From NCBI GenBank assembly GCA_947683425.1, contig CANTUQ010000081.1, positions 7,188,501 through 7,252,500 of the forward strand: a DNA stretch of 64,000 nt, in the 5' to 3' direction. Positions 22,256 to 33,215 of this stretch are shown here, piece after piece. Below the pieces are notes generated by a model that did not search any database, was not told where the DNA came from, and worked only from the letters and a program-made list of their open reading frames with translations. This DNA is from Excoecaria cochinchinensis (Eukaryota > Streptophyta > Magnoliopsida > Malpighiales > Euphorbiaceae). Made by a program: the position numbers and the translations under genes. Positions within the stretch are counted from its first letter, which is position 1, and each line of letters begins with the position of its first letter.

Positions 22256-23070
22256 AGGATTTCAGATCAAACGTCCTGCAGGTCCTCTCGTCCACCTGGG
22301 CAGATCTATGATGGCTATAGAGATAAGGAGTCAGAATGATGCATGGATGTAATGAAATGCATGATCGTGATATGCAACATCCACAAATCACATGCAAGCA
22401 GATAGGGCCCTCCACCCTTATTGCTCCCACACACGCAGTCATAGTCTCTTTCCTAGGCGAGATTAGTCCATGGGTCAACAGGGAACCCGATGGACACGCA
22501 TGGTGCACGGCGAAAAATAGGCAGCATAACACTCCTATACTAATGCACAAGCGCATGGATAATGATCATCACATATTTAGGTAATCCAAATATATCGACA
22601 TGACCCTACCGGGGGATGAAAGCCTTTGGCTAGGTAACCAAGCAAGACATTTGGACTCACCCAATACATAAGGACCCATACAACAGGCACGGTATTACGG
22701 TTCATATCACCTAGGGGAAGTATCTATGGCCATTATATGAGCTTTAATCAAGGGTGGTGTCACTTTAGGTCTACCCAAGCATGGTCCCTGCCAACGGGTC
22801 TAGCTCATCGTGAGCGTAACGACCGATCGGGTCTCCATTTTATATACCAAATGGTACGAGGCTTGGGCTGGTGATTATCCTTAACACTTCCCTACATTGA
22901 GTAAATGTAGGGTTGTGTTTCGGGAATGCATTGAGGTTTAGAAAGGACCAATCTAACGTAATCTAAGGCTCTAATGGGATGTAATGCAAATTTGAGAAAA
23001 AGCGAATTTATAAACTAAAACTTAATTGTAAATTTTAATCAAGGTATTTCCAAATCAAAGTCTCAAACCA
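22256..23070 (-). other. Leader (5' UTR) of element A
   Basis: Colinear with the element B leader (36404-37167 and 49811-49961). It is non-coding and includes shared blocks such as CCCTACATTGAGTAAATGTAG (a small dyad, 22891-22911) and the GCTAGACCC / GTTGGCAGGGACC block. The Athila insertion in B corresponds to about 22340 here. Confidence 0.75.
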
Positions 23071-23089
23071 GTCCCCAGTGGAGTCACCA
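23071..23089 (-). other. Primer binding site of element A
   Basis: TGGTGACTCCACTGGGGAC in element orientation, 3 bases after the LTR end. Identical to the site in element B (36385-36403). Tat/Ogre elements are usually assigned tRNA-Arg here; I could not check the match. Confidence 0.75.
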
Positions 23090-23092
23090 CTG

Positions 23093-24143
23093 TGACGCGC
23101 GCCGAACCCCGGGGGCTCCCATCGACAGCCCGCTTGAGGGCGATCGGGCAAAATGAGGGTCCGTTAATAACTTGCAACAAATTACAAGTGCGTCTATTTT
23201 GGACAACAAGGAGGTTTCATGGAGTTGCCACCCAATAAAACATTGGGAAAGTTTCTCTCACCTCGGAGAGCCTAAGACAGCGCATGTTTCTATTTTGGGC
23301 AAGCCAAAGGGGTCTTGGAGGCAATCACCCCAATAGAACATTGGGAATGACCCTCTAACCCTATGGAGCCTAGGATTTGTTAAGTCATTTGACATAAGAG
23401 GTGTTTTGGAGATCTCCTTCCAATGAGTGATCGGACAGACCTCTCGCCTCGTCGAGCCCAAAGACCAGAGCTGGGTTTGGGACTTCTCATCTATTTCTAC
23501 CTTGATTAATTTATGATTAAATTTTGATTTTATTAGTTCGCTCTCTCCCTACGCGATGAGGCACACTTGTTCACATCAAAAGCATAATAAATAAATAAAT
23601 AGATAAAATATAACAAAAAAGGACTATAAAGATAGATATAATAACACTAAGAGCAGAATACAACTCCCATTTGTAAAAGTGTGGTACATACATAAAACGG
23701 GGAATTCACTTATTTTGAGGACTTTGGTCCTCACATGCACTTATTATAAAAATAATTTTTTACTACGATGGTTTTTATTGGATGAAAAAATAGGACATTG
23801 GATCCTCGAGTTTGTGAAAATCCCAATTTATTTACTATAAAACATTTATCAATCTTTACATTAACGAGAAATAAAACAATTTATCGTGTGTATAAAATAA
23901 TTAACAAATAAATAAATAAACGAAATAAATAAATAAGAGATGAGGGATTAAACCTAACGGAGTTCCCAAGCATGGCAAATCTCCCCTCGTTCATTTTGTC
24001 TCATAGGAGGAAACAAAATCTCACGAAATAGTCAATGAATATTAATATACAAAAATCAAAACATGAATAAATATAATGTAGATAAATATTGCAACTCAAA
24101 AAGTGAAACAAATAAATAAAGGAATAAAAGACGATCAACAGAA
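23093..24143 (-). mobile_element. Element A 5' LTR (3' half only, 1051 bp)
   Basis: Colinear with 7572-8641 of the complete LTR, including the AAAT microsatellite near 23905. It stops abruptly at CAACAGAAAA (24143), where sequence switches to the middle of an E-type LTR. The upstream half with the promoter is lost, so this copy cannot be transcribed from its own LTR. Confidence 0.85.
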
Positions 24144-24469
24144 AATTCTGGAAATTGAGTTGCTACAGATGTTGATATGCATGTTTTGAAGTGAGTTTTG
24201 ATATATGTATGATATGTTAGGATTAATTTTGCATATGTGAGTTTAAATATGGAATTATATGATTTTAGAGTAATTTCTGGGTTCAATGTTTTATTGTGCA
24301 TTTTTGCTAATTTAATTGTTTCTATCAAGTGTTAATTGTTGTTATTATGATTACTAGAATGTTTAGAATGCATATGTTAAGTGAATTGAGGTTATATGCA
24401 TGATAGTATGAGGTTGGGAGAAGATGTGCATGTGTTGTGTTGAAAAGTTGGATTTCAAGTCTTGAAATC

Positions 24470-24750
24470 CGTCTCTATCGCGAGCACAATAGAGAGCCCA
24501 GGTTTTGAACTTGACGAGAGATCGGGCTTTGATCTTCAGCTGAGCTTCTATAGAGCTTGCTCTATCACGAGCGCAACTTCTATCGTAAGCGAGATAGAAA
24601 GTGCAGGAGACGAGCATCAGCCGAGCGGTACCTGTTACGAAGGCGTTGGTGTGCGCGGACACAATCGAGGCCCTGTCTATTCATCGCAAGCGCGACAGTG
24701 GAGATTTGGCATCTGTCGCGAGAGCGACCTATGTCGCGTGCATGACAGAC
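24470..24750 (+). repeat. Dyad-repeat array of LTR E (3' copy)
   Basis: Clearer than in the 5' copy. Example dyads: TCTATCACGAGCG ... GCGAGATAGA (about 24562-24600) and TCTGTCGCGAGAGCG ... GACAGA (about 24712-24749), each 37-39 nt long. Confidence 0.65.
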
Positions 24751-25456
24751 CCCTATTTTGCAAATGTTTTTCCTTAAGATTCCTTTGCATGATTTCTCAC
24801 TCATGGGATTTATATGATTATACTTTGTCATATTTATTCTTGATTGAATACATGAATACATAAATCACATGTTTGTTTCTTTGGATAGCCTTATATGAAT
24901 TGAGTATTGTGACTTACTCTATAAGTGTTTACCAAGGAGATGTTTATATGACAGTAGTAGAGTTAGTTTGAGCCTGAATGGTCATAGTAGTGGATAGATA
25001 AGCATGCTTATTAGGGGTTAGAGTGTGAGTGCAGCTGCTGCATGTTGGCCCCGTTCCCTTCTACCTTCGGGTAAGTATGATTTGAGACTCATGTCTCTAT
25101 ATGCTTTTGATACTATGTCCTATCAGTATCAATAGTACTTGTATCAACTATTCATTATAAACACAGGCTATCATAGATCTATGAAAATGCTTTTAAGTTA
25201 TATGTATATGTGGTTGAGCAATGGTAAGACGTAAAGTATTGATGTTTTGATTGTACACCAATGTTTCGTTTATTATATGCTTATATATATGCATGTGTCG
25301 AAGATGTTAAGATATGGTATTACCGCATCGTGTTAGTGAGTGTGCAAGTTTAATGGTGATGTATGTTATAACACATGTAAATTATATGCGCTGGTCTTTG
25401 TTAATTGGTTATGTACATGGTTACATATATTGTATTTTCTTGTTTTTTTTGTTCCT

Positions 25457-25497
25457 CCCCACTAAGCATTATCGCTTAGCACGGGTGTTTTCCCGTG
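25457..25497 (+). other. Conserved double stem-loop (E, 3' copy)
   Basis: CTAAGC / GCTTAG then CACGGG / CCCGTG, as in the 5' copy; the first loop reads ATTATC instead of ATTATA. Confidence 0.65.
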
Positions 25498-26821
25498 TAG
25501 GTGGCAGGTTCATTTTCGGAGTTGGGCATCTATAGATCGGCCATTAGGATTTCCAGTTGTAGTCCTTTTTGGTTTAGTTCCATATATGTATATGTTAAGA
25601 AAGATTATGATTAAATTATTGTAATTTTTTGTAAAGGAATATTTTGGTATATGTACATGTATTTGTTATAAGAATGTTTTTGAATTTGTTGATCATTTAT
25701 AACATATGATTTTTTTTTATCTTTTATTTGGATTAAATGCTTCCGCTTCTATATATATGTATGTAGGTTGTTGTAACGACCCAAAATAGGCCTAGTCGAA
25801 ATCTTCATGGTAAGTCAGAATATTTAGAGCGAATCAGTAATTTTAGCAAAAGAAAAATTGGATAATAAGGATTTATTTACAAGGAATTAATTAATTAAGT
25901 TAATTGAGGGAATTATATGGTGTACGTGTGATGTATGGATGTAGGGTACTCTTGATTTTGGTATGATCTAGTGGTATTGGTGCATGGTAACTAGGATGTA
26001 AAAGTGTTTTATTGGAGGTTATATGGTGTGAGTTGAGTTTGGTGCCTTGGATTGTTAGTCAAAGATAAGATTAGGGACCAATAGTGGAGTGACATGTGTA
26101 ATGGTTGGTGGGAGCATTGAATGGGATTTGAAAGGAGAAGAGAGAGGGAAGGAAGGGAGTAGCTTCCCGTGGAAGCCAATGGAGTTTTGCCTTCCCTTTC
26201 CCACACCTCTCTCTCTCACTTTCCCATCTACGTTTCTGCTCTCTCTTCCTTTCATGTGGGTTTTCTTCCACCTTTGGTCTAGGGTTTGAGCTTTGAAGGT
26301 TCTAAAGGAGGTAAGTGGCTGTTTTGCTTTTAGTTTACTTCTTCTTCTTCTCCTTTTTCGGATTTGAGTGGGTTTTAAAGGTTATGTTCTTGGGTTAATG
26401 GAGTTTTGATTTAATTTGGTTGCAAGAAGTTGAAGAAAAGAGAAAGGATAAGGGGAAAGGAAAAGTTGTTGACTAAAGGAAGTGAAGATTTGAGCTCCAT
26501 TTCAAGTTTGGGAGTTTAATTGGCTATATGTTTGAGTGTGTTTTTACACCATCATTTGGATCATGTTTTGAGTTTAATATTGTTATTGGTTGTGTATTTT
26601 GGTATATGATTATGCATGAGGATAAGTGCTTGGTGTATTTGTTGTGTGATTGAACTTTGTTGTTATAAGCATTATAAGTGTAGCATGATTTTGAGTTCAT
26701 TATGGCATATATTAAAAATATGATATAAGAATGAATGATCTATGTATGATTTTAGGGTTGTGAAGGTTTGGAAAGGCTTGAATGCAAGTTTGGGTTCTGT
26801 GGAATTTGAATTTTACAGTGG

Positions 26822-27075
26822 TCACGGTGACAACCAATTGGGTTGCCACCGTGAGGTAGGTTAGAATTGCATTCTGCCCGCCTGTTCTGGGTATGTCACG
26901 GTGACAACCACTTTGGTTGCCACCGTGAGGTACTTCAGTTTTGCATTCTGTTTTGAGTGGCTTGTATGTCACGGTGGCAACAACTTTGGTTACCACCATG
27001 AGGTACCACAGTCTGGCATTCTGTTCTTGTATTTTATGCATGTCACGGTGGCAACAACTTTGGTTACCACCGTGA
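26822..27075 (+). repeat. 33-nt dyad array of LTR G
   Basis: Four dyads of 33 nt starting at 26822, 26896, 26969 and 27043 (spacing 74, 73, 74). Arms are TCACGGTGRCAAC / GTTRCCACCGTGA. Spacers share GCATTCTG. Length, spacing, outer bases and spacer words match the Athila arrays, though Athila is a different lineage. Confidence 0.85.
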
Positions 27076-27872
27076 GGTGTCTTCAACATGTAAAGTTTTC
27101 TCCTTTTTACTTTCCCAAATGTTACTTATATGGATTATTGGCTTTCATAATAGGGTTAACATAGCTAAATAAGTTTTCATAGCATGTTAAATGGTATATA
27201 TGTATGAATTATTCATTTGAGGGTTGTACGTCGATTTTACCTGTGAATGATTTATATGACTTTATTTCTTATCTATGTATATGTGTGGTTAGGTTACTTG
27301 AATACTTTGGTAGTTTATACCTTTATAGTGACAATAAGTGATATATATGTATTTATTGTCTTTTAGTGCCTTTGAGCCTAGTAGTCATAGTTAGTGGATA
27401 GATAAGCGCTTATCCAAGGGTCAGAGTGTGAGTGCAGCTGCTATATGTCATTTGTTATATATGGACCCCGTTTGGGTCATATAAGATGTTTGAGGCCTCG
27501 GTCTTTGGTATACCTCAAAGTATACATGATTATAAAAATGTTTTGAGGCTCATGTCTCCATATGCTTGGGATACTGTGTCCTATCAGTACCATTGGTACC
27601 TGTATCCACTAATTAGCGAATATTCAGGCTATTACTTGAGTTTAGTACATGCAATAGTTATATGAAATGAATATATGTTCTATGTATATGTATATGTATT
27701 ACGACATGATGAAATGTAATACTAGTATTCGAATATGAATGGTTATTTTTCCGATATACTTGGGCATGATGAACAATTATTATACACATGAACAGTACAT
27801 GTTTATTCTTTTGTTATTATTAAGCTTATATATGCGCTATTGCGATTATATGTACATATATGTGTCGTTCCT

Positions 27873-27914
27873 CCCCACTAAGCGTTATCGCTTAGCACGG
27901 GCTCTTTTCCCGTG
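27873..27914 (+). other. Conserved double stem-loop (G)
   Basis: CTAAGCG / CGCTTAG then CACGGG / CCCGTG, then TAGGTGGCAG. About 315 bp before the LTR end. Confidence 0.65.
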
Positions 27915-28227
27915 TAGGTGGCAGGTTCTGAGTGGGAGTCGGACATCTGCAGGTCGGCCACTAGAAGTCTAGTATCGGAGTATTTTGTCTTCCGCTGTAT
28001 TTTTGTAAATGGGAACTGATTTTGGAAATGTACCTTTTTGTAAAGGATGATTCTGTATATGTAGTTATTTACAAAACCTGTTTTGTAAGACTATATGATA
28101 TTTTGATTATATGTATATGGATATTTTATATTTTGATTAAATGTAATTGTTATTTTAACTTATTTGAGTTGGTATGTGATTTGTGCGCGTGGCGCTCCGG
28201 TATCCTTCCAACGAGGGTAACGGGGCA

Positions 28228-28282
28228 TTACAACTATTTTGCGTGTGTAGTGCCGCGATACTCTCCCAATTGGGGTGTTACA
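28228..28282 (+). mobile_element. Element E 3' LTR, terminal piece
   Basis: Matches 6533-6584 (TTTTGCGTGTGTAGTGCC, CGATACTCTCCCAA) and ends GGGGTGTTACA, the expected LTR terminus. It is separated from the rest of the LTR by G. Confidence 0.7.
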
Positions 28283-28900
28283 ACTTTACTTTCTTTCTTT
28301 GTTCTTCTCTTACTCTTTTATGGTCATAATCATCCAAAATCCCTCATTAACTCCCACACATATCACTAATTAGAATTCTTAACCATTTAAGAAGAAATCA
28401 ATGAAATAGGAGACTTATGTCTTACCTTTTCCAAAAAAAATTTCCACCCAAAAACAATTGAAACTTGAGAAGTCCAAAACTCAATCTTGTGTCTTTGATT
28501 TAAAGAGAGTGGCGTTAGGTAGGAGATGAAGAAATCTCCTCTTTTTCCCATCTCAAATGGCCGGTCAAATTGGCCTAAAAATGGCCAAACAAAATGGCTT
28601 AATTATGGCCATTTAATTCATGTTAATCCACCATGCCACATGTCACAGGTTCATTGGTTCCTTTTAAGATTTTTATGCAAACTTCAACTTTAATCCTTTA
28701 TCTCTTAATGCTTCATACATTTCACATGTAATTATTCCATTCTCAAAGATTAGCCCACATGATTACTTAATGCATTCAATTTAATCCATAGGTACATAAT
28801 AACCAATTTACCCTTGACTCCTTTTTATTTAATATTGATCCCCTCCTTTACTACGCGAACAATTTTAATTACCTGATAATGTACTTTCGGTGACCAAATT
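28283..28900 (-). mobile_element. Remnant of a Tekay-like LTR (U3 part)
   Basis: Non-coding. On the minus strand it has CCAAT followed by TGACATGTGGCATGG (28636-28660), the same U3 block as F (4190-4212), and a TGGCC word repeated several times near 28557-28612. It probably is the DNA into which E and D inserted. No primer site or full terminus is visible. Confidence 0.45.
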
Positions 28901-29540
28901 TGTAACGACCCGAAATCTACCCTAGTAGTATTTTGGCTTAATTTGGGCAATTGAATAAGTTTGATTTAGGGTTTCTAATTTTGGATTTAAGTGTAATTGG
29001 AAAAGAGGACTTAATTACATAAAATAAATTAGTTGAGTGACTAAAGTGTAATTATGCATGATTAATTTGAATTGTATATACGCTTCATGAGTATGCAATT
29101 TGTATTGATGATCACTGTGAGTATTCATCCATATCTTGTTGTTCCCAACTAAGCTTTATCGCTTAGCATGGATGTTATATCCATGTACATTTTTAATGAT
29201 AAGCATTTTGGAAGACAATCCTGCATCGCCAAACACTTTAGGATCCGCTATTTATATAGGTTCTTTTTGTAATAGAAAGAGATGTGTAATTATAAGTTGG
29301 CATGTATAAGTAAACTGAAGTTTTGTATTATGGAAGTTGTATTATGTAAAACATAAGTTGAAATAAGTCTATAAGTGTTATGTAATTAATGCATGAATTT
29401 TGGAATGTAATTTAATATTGTTTTAACGAAATTTATTAATCCTATGTTTTGAATGAAAACTGGTTCGTGCGCATGTGGTTGTGTTGTGACACTCCATAGC
29501 AAATGTAGTAAAGCTCTACATGAGGTTATGGGGTGTTACA
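28901..29540 (+). mobile_element. Element D 5' LTR (640 bp, short Tekay-like)
   Basis: Starts TGTAACGACCC at 28901 and ends GGGGTGTTACA at 29540. A primer site follows at 29547. It is much shorter than the other Tekay-like LTRs and lacks a dyad array, but keeps the stem-loop module at 29143-29185. Left flank aaatt is the candidate duplication; the other end is outside the window. Confidence 0.75.
29143..29185 (+). other. Conserved double stem-loop (D), with compensatory changes
   Basis: CTAAGC...GCTTAG, then CATGGAT / ATCCATG where other LTRs have CACGGG / CCCGTG. Both arms of the second stem changed, preserving pairing. Confidence 0.7.
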
Positions 29541-29546
29541 AGTTAG

Positions 29547-29558
29547 TGGTATTAGAGC
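29547..29558 (+). other. Primer binding site of element D
   Basis: TGGTATTAGAGC, one base from the initiator tRNA-Met complement, 6 bases after the LTR end. Confidence 0.75.
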
Positions 29559-29647
29559 AACAGGTTTAGACGTTTCTGGACTAGTGTAGAATAAAAATGC
29601 ATATAGTTTTATATTAGCCTAATACGAATGTCCTTGCTTTTCTTAGA

Positions 29648-29754
29648 ATGTCGATGGATTCTTCTCAGGAAGCAGTGAATGAGATTATAGGAAGTGGTAA
29701 TCCTAGGGATCCAGAACCGTCAGTTCTTTGTCCATCTAAACTAGTGAGTGATTG
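29648..29754 (+). pseudogene. gag: gag N-terminus of element D, cut by element C
   Basis: ATG at 29648 opens MSMDSSQEAVNEIIGSGNPR and runs 36 codons to the insertion of element C at 29755. It is at the position expected for gag, about 90 bp after the primer site. The remainder should lie beyond the right end of the window. Too short to assign a domain. Confidence 0.45.
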
Positions 29755-31590
29755 TGATGCGCGCCGAACCCCGGAGGCCCCAAAAACCCGCTTTTAAGGT
29801 ATCCAAGAGAGGTTCATAGAACTTTTAAGGATTACAAGGGCATCTATTTAGGGCAACAAGAGGTGTTTTGGAGTCGCCACCCAATAAAATATTGGGAAAG
29901 TTCATCTAGCTTCACTGAGCCTAAGATAATACATATATGTCTATTTTTGGCAACAAAAGATATTTTGGAATTCCTATTCCAATAAAATATTGGAAAGGTT
30001 CATCGAACCTTATGAAGCCTAAGACGATACGTATAAGTCTATTTTGGGCAACATGAGATATTTTGGAATTCCCTTCCTAATAGAATATTGTAAAGGTTCA
30101 TCTAACTCATGAACCCTAAGACCAGAGAGAGTTCGGGACTTCACTCTTATTTATACCTTAGTTAAAGTTACAATTGTGTTTTCAAAATTAAAATTCCATT
30201 CCTTTTCTCATACAGTTTAATGCAGTTACTAAAGTGCAAATCAATCACATAATAGAAGCTATAAGTAATAAAAAATTAAGATAAAGTAAATAAGAGTACA
30301 TTAATTTACAATAAAACTAGGGGTGGAATACAACCCACAAAATAAAAGGAAATATAAATCATACATAAAACGGGGCATTTATTTCAAACGAGGACATTGG
30401 TTCTCGCGTGCATACTTAAAAGAATACTATTAAAGGTGGCAATTTTATTTAAATGGAAAAACTAGGACATTGGTCCTATTTTGTCAATGGAAACCTTGTT
30501 CATTTGTAGAAATTCTTTGCTGCTTTTTGTATTAATGAACATGAGAATAACATTTATGACAAATAGGAATGAAGAAAAATAAACTAATGAGAGAAATAGA
30601 GTAGAAGAATTGAATCGAATCGATGTCCTCAAAACATCCAAATTAGTTCCCTTTTCCAGCATCCAATATTCAATAAAGCAAACAAACTCATAAAGAAAAC
30701 AAGATAACATGTTAGCAAGATAAGATGTTAAAATAAATAATTGAGATAATAGGGAATATGAAAATGAAATGCCTAAAATGAATAGAAGCAAGAAAATAAA
30801 AGAAAAGGAATGAAAATAACCAAACGAAAGAAAGAGGATCAGGGATGGCCAAGGGGGGCTAGCAACGGCTGTCCCTGGGCTGACAGATGGGAGGAAGGAG
30901 TTCCTTACGACGGCCTGTCACTCGCTTAAGCGACGGCCATCGGTAAGGTTTTCAACCTGTCGGTCATCTCCAGACCTCAAAAAATGGGAAAAATCAACTC
31001 AAATCTAAGATTTCACATTTTGAATTCATTTTTCATGCAATGAATTACCAACAAAGCAAATAAAGCAATAAAACGGATTAATTAAAATGGATTAATTCAT
31101 GTTTCGAGATTGGTTTAGATATATCATATTGAAATGCTAAAATTACCACAAGAATGGTTAGTCCAGAATGTTTACCCTCAGAGTATTGATCTTTGGAAGG
31201 CAAATGTCGTATATATTTCCCCTTAAATTCTACAAGGATCGGTTGACCAGTGAAAATTATTAAAAATAATTTCTTTTTACAAAATTGTTCTTCTCAAAAT
31301 AGTTCGAAAATTTTCAGGCAGACAAATTAAGAGAAGGAAATTGATTTTCTCTTTCTCAATTTCTATTTTGTCTTTTTCAAATAACTTTGAATCTTAGGGG
31401 AATAGATCGAGCAGAGAGAATTGATTGCACTTTCTCAAGCTTTTCTTAATTCTTTTACCAAGCATGTCAGAGGAAAAAAACTGATACAGAAGGAAAACTT
31501 TTGCTTACGAAAATCTCAAACCCGAAAATTTCCAATCTAAAAATCTCGAACCCAAAAATCTCGAACCCCTTACCTCGACCCTCAACCTGT

Positions 31591-31598
31591 TATTTATA
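31591..31598 (-). promoter_or_regulatory. TATA box of element C LTR
   Basis: Minus-strand TATAAATA, identical to the octamer in the B LTR at 34706-34713. Confidence 0.6.
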
Positions 31599-31669
31599 AG
31601 TTAACTGAAGATGAAGATAAAAAATTCAAATCTTTTTAAAATTCAAATTATCCTTAGAGATAGATATCA

Positions 31670-31880
31670 ATTTTTTTTTTTAATTCAAAAAGATTTCAAA
31701 AGATAAAATCAAATCTTTTTTGAATTCAAATTAGATTTGGAAATAGAATCAAATCTTTTTGAATTGAAACTAGATTTTAGAAGATAAAATCAAATCTTTT
31801 TGAATTCAAATTATCTTTTAGAAGATAAAATGAAATCTTTTTGAATTCAAATTATCTTTTAGAAGACAAAATCAAATCTT
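31670..31880 (-). repeat. 41-bp tandem repeat upstream of the C promoter
   Basis: Four to five copies of a 39-41 bp AT-rich unit containing AATCTTTTTGAATTCAAATT; anchors at 31721, 31760, 31801 and 31842. In element orientation it lies 70-290 bp upstream of the TATA box. Confidence 0.85.
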
Positions 31881-31934
31881 TGATATTTATCCTAAGGATA
31901 AACGTTAAGAAAATTGTAACTTATCCACCAAAAT

Positions 31935-32280
31935 GCTGCCAGGCACCGATCGACAGGCATCCCTCGGCCTACCAACGGGCATCGGTCTATCGATCAATAG
32001 GCATCCCTCAGCCTACCGATGGGCATCGGTCAAAGGGGCAGTTCGATTATTTGAGTGGCAGACACCCACTCGTGCGAGGGATAGGCATCCCTCAAGCGCG
32101 AGCTATGGGCACCCACTAGCACTAGGCGACGGGCATCCCTTGCTTATGCGAGCGAAGAGCACCTGCTCGCGCTAGGCGACGGGCATCCCTCGCTTACGCG
32201 GGCGACAGGCACCCACTTGCGAGAGACAAATGTCGCTTGAGCACAAGCGATGGGCTCCCCGTTAACTGACACCCGTCAGT
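31935..32280 (-). repeat. Dyad/short repeat cluster of element C LTR
   Basis: Repeated CGACGGGCATCCCT / CGATGGGCATCGGT-type words, about ten copies, some paired as dyads. It is upstream of the TATA box and corresponds to clusters at 9330-9530 (A) and 34160-34480 (B). Confidence 0.6.
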
Positions 32281-32431
32281 CAACCCACAAAAACAATTTT
32301 GGCAAATGAAAAGGCTCCTTTTGACGAATCAAGGGTGATGGCGTACAACTCGCTCCTTTACCTGTGGAACAGGTACCGGTATCTTCATCAGGTAACTCTG
32401 ATTTGGGCTACCTCAGGACCTGGTGTCTACA

Positions 32432-32451
32432 GTTGCCCCCAATTTTTGGGA
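32432..32451 (-). other. Polypurine tract of element C
   Basis: In element orientation TCCCAAAAATTGGGGGCAAC directly before the LTR start. Confidence 0.7.
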
Positions 32452-32529
32452 AACTAGTCACTAGCGTCTAGATGAGCCAAAATTCAGAGATAAGGAAAGA
32501 AATGTATACCTGAGGCAGTCCTCAACTTT

Positions 32530-33215
32530 TTTTGAGTTGAAAATCATAGATGGTGGCTTATGATTGTCACCACTAAGTCATTATGAAGAGGTCGGTTAAT
32601 CCTTCAGGCATATAAATGTCACCTCCGGGACTTTGGCATATAATTATCGCCATCGGGTCTTCTAAAGAACTATCCTTTGATTTGTCCAACATATAATTGT
32701 CACCGTTGAATCACTAGTAATCTATCCAGCATCTGATTGTCACCATCAAGATAATGACTTTTAAATGTCATCGATGAGCTATAGGCATATAATTATCGCC
32801 ACGACTCATTTTGTAGACTATAATTTGTCCGTCCGGCATGTGATGTCGCCTTCGAGACACTAGCATATGATTGTTGTAGTCGGACAGTAGGCTTATGAAT
32901 GTCACCACCACTCATTTTTTAGACTAACGTTGATCTATATGGCATATGATTGTCGCCATTCAGATGTCAGTAAATGATTGTTGCCGACGAACCACTGGCA
33001 TATGATTGTCGCCAATGACCATTTTTGTTAACCACCATCGGGTCTGTATAGCATATGATTGTTGCCATCAAATCATCGGCATATGATTGTCGCCAATGGC
33101 CTATTTTGCTAACCAGCATCAAGTCTATATGGCATATGACTGCCACCATTCAAAGTGCTGGCATATGATTGTCGCTATTGAGTTATAGACATATGATTGT
33201 CGCCACAACTAGTTT
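32530..33215 (-). repeat. GGCATATGATTGTCGCC repeat array in element C 3' UTR
   Basis: About 15 imperfect copies of a word like GGCATATGATTGTCGCCA at irregular 30-60 bp spacing. The variable sequence between contains TTTTGTNGAC words. It occupies the place of the unrelated 70-bp repeat in element A. 33216-33587 is AT-rich with nothing recognisable. Confidence 0.7.

Larger units (their letters stand above)
7572..24143 (-). mobile_element. Element A: Tat/Ogre-type LTR retrotransposon
   Basis: Minus-strand element of at least 16.6 kb inside gag of element E. From its 5' side (right): truncated 5' LTR 23093-24143, primer site 23071-23089, leader, gag, PR, RT, RNase H, a second RNase H, IN (ending 15874), an antisense gene (14173-15475), a sense 3' ORF (12858-10752), repeats, polypurine tract 9726-9745 and full 3' LTR 7572-9725. 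The two RNase H domains and extra ORFs after IN are Tat-lineage traits. Numerous stops and frameshifts make it inactive. Confidence 0.85.
24144..25771 (+). mobile_element. Element E 3' LTR, truncated (first part)
   Basis: Matches about 4865-6540 of the E 5' LTR in order, with many substitutions. It contains the dyad array (24470-24750) and the double stem-loop (25457-25497). It is interrupted at 25771 by LTR G and finished at 28228-28282. Confidence 0.8.
25772..28227 (+). mobile_element. Solo LTR G (Tekay-like, about 2456 bp)
   Basis: Starts TGTAACGACCC and ends GGGCATTACA; the termini extend as GTTGTAA...TTACAAC. It interrupts the E 3' LTR between GTAGGTT and TATTTTGCG. It has a CCAAT box plus TGACATGTG (26079-26098), a CT-rich leader (26200-26240), a dyad array (26822-27075) and the stem-loop module (27873-27914). 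No primer site or coding region. I see no clear 5-bp duplication, so ends may have changed since insertion. Confidence 0.7.
759..28282 (+). mobile_element. Element E: old Tekay-like LTR retrotransposon, multiply interrupted
   Basis: Plus-strand chromovirus-like element. Its 5' LTR is 759-6584 (interrupted by F), its primer site 6593-6604 and its gag remnant 6745-7571. Tat element A begins at 7572. The second E LTR resumes mid-LTR at 24144, colinear with about 4865 onward of the first, and runs to 25771, then 28228-28282 after solo LTR G. The pol region is gone. The simplest history is insertion of A into gag, followed by a deletion that removed the upstream half of A's 5' LTR, all of E pol and the first half of E's 3' LTR. 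Confidence 0.7.
29755..32431 (-). mobile_element. Element C 3' LTR (2677 bp)
   Basis: Starts TGTAGACACCAGGTCCTGAG (at 32431, minus) and ends GGCGCGCATCA at 29755. TATA box at 31591-31598 (minus). Dyads flank it on both sides (30850-30970 and 31935-32280), and 41-bp repeats lie in between. The LTR has drifted strongly from A but is alignable. No gene inside. Confidence 0.8.

Noticed and set aside
25772..28282. LTR G ending at 28282 (GGGGTGTTACA)
   Set aside because: 28228-28282 matches the end of LTR E (6533-6584), so the better G end is 28227; still uncertain because no duplication is visible.
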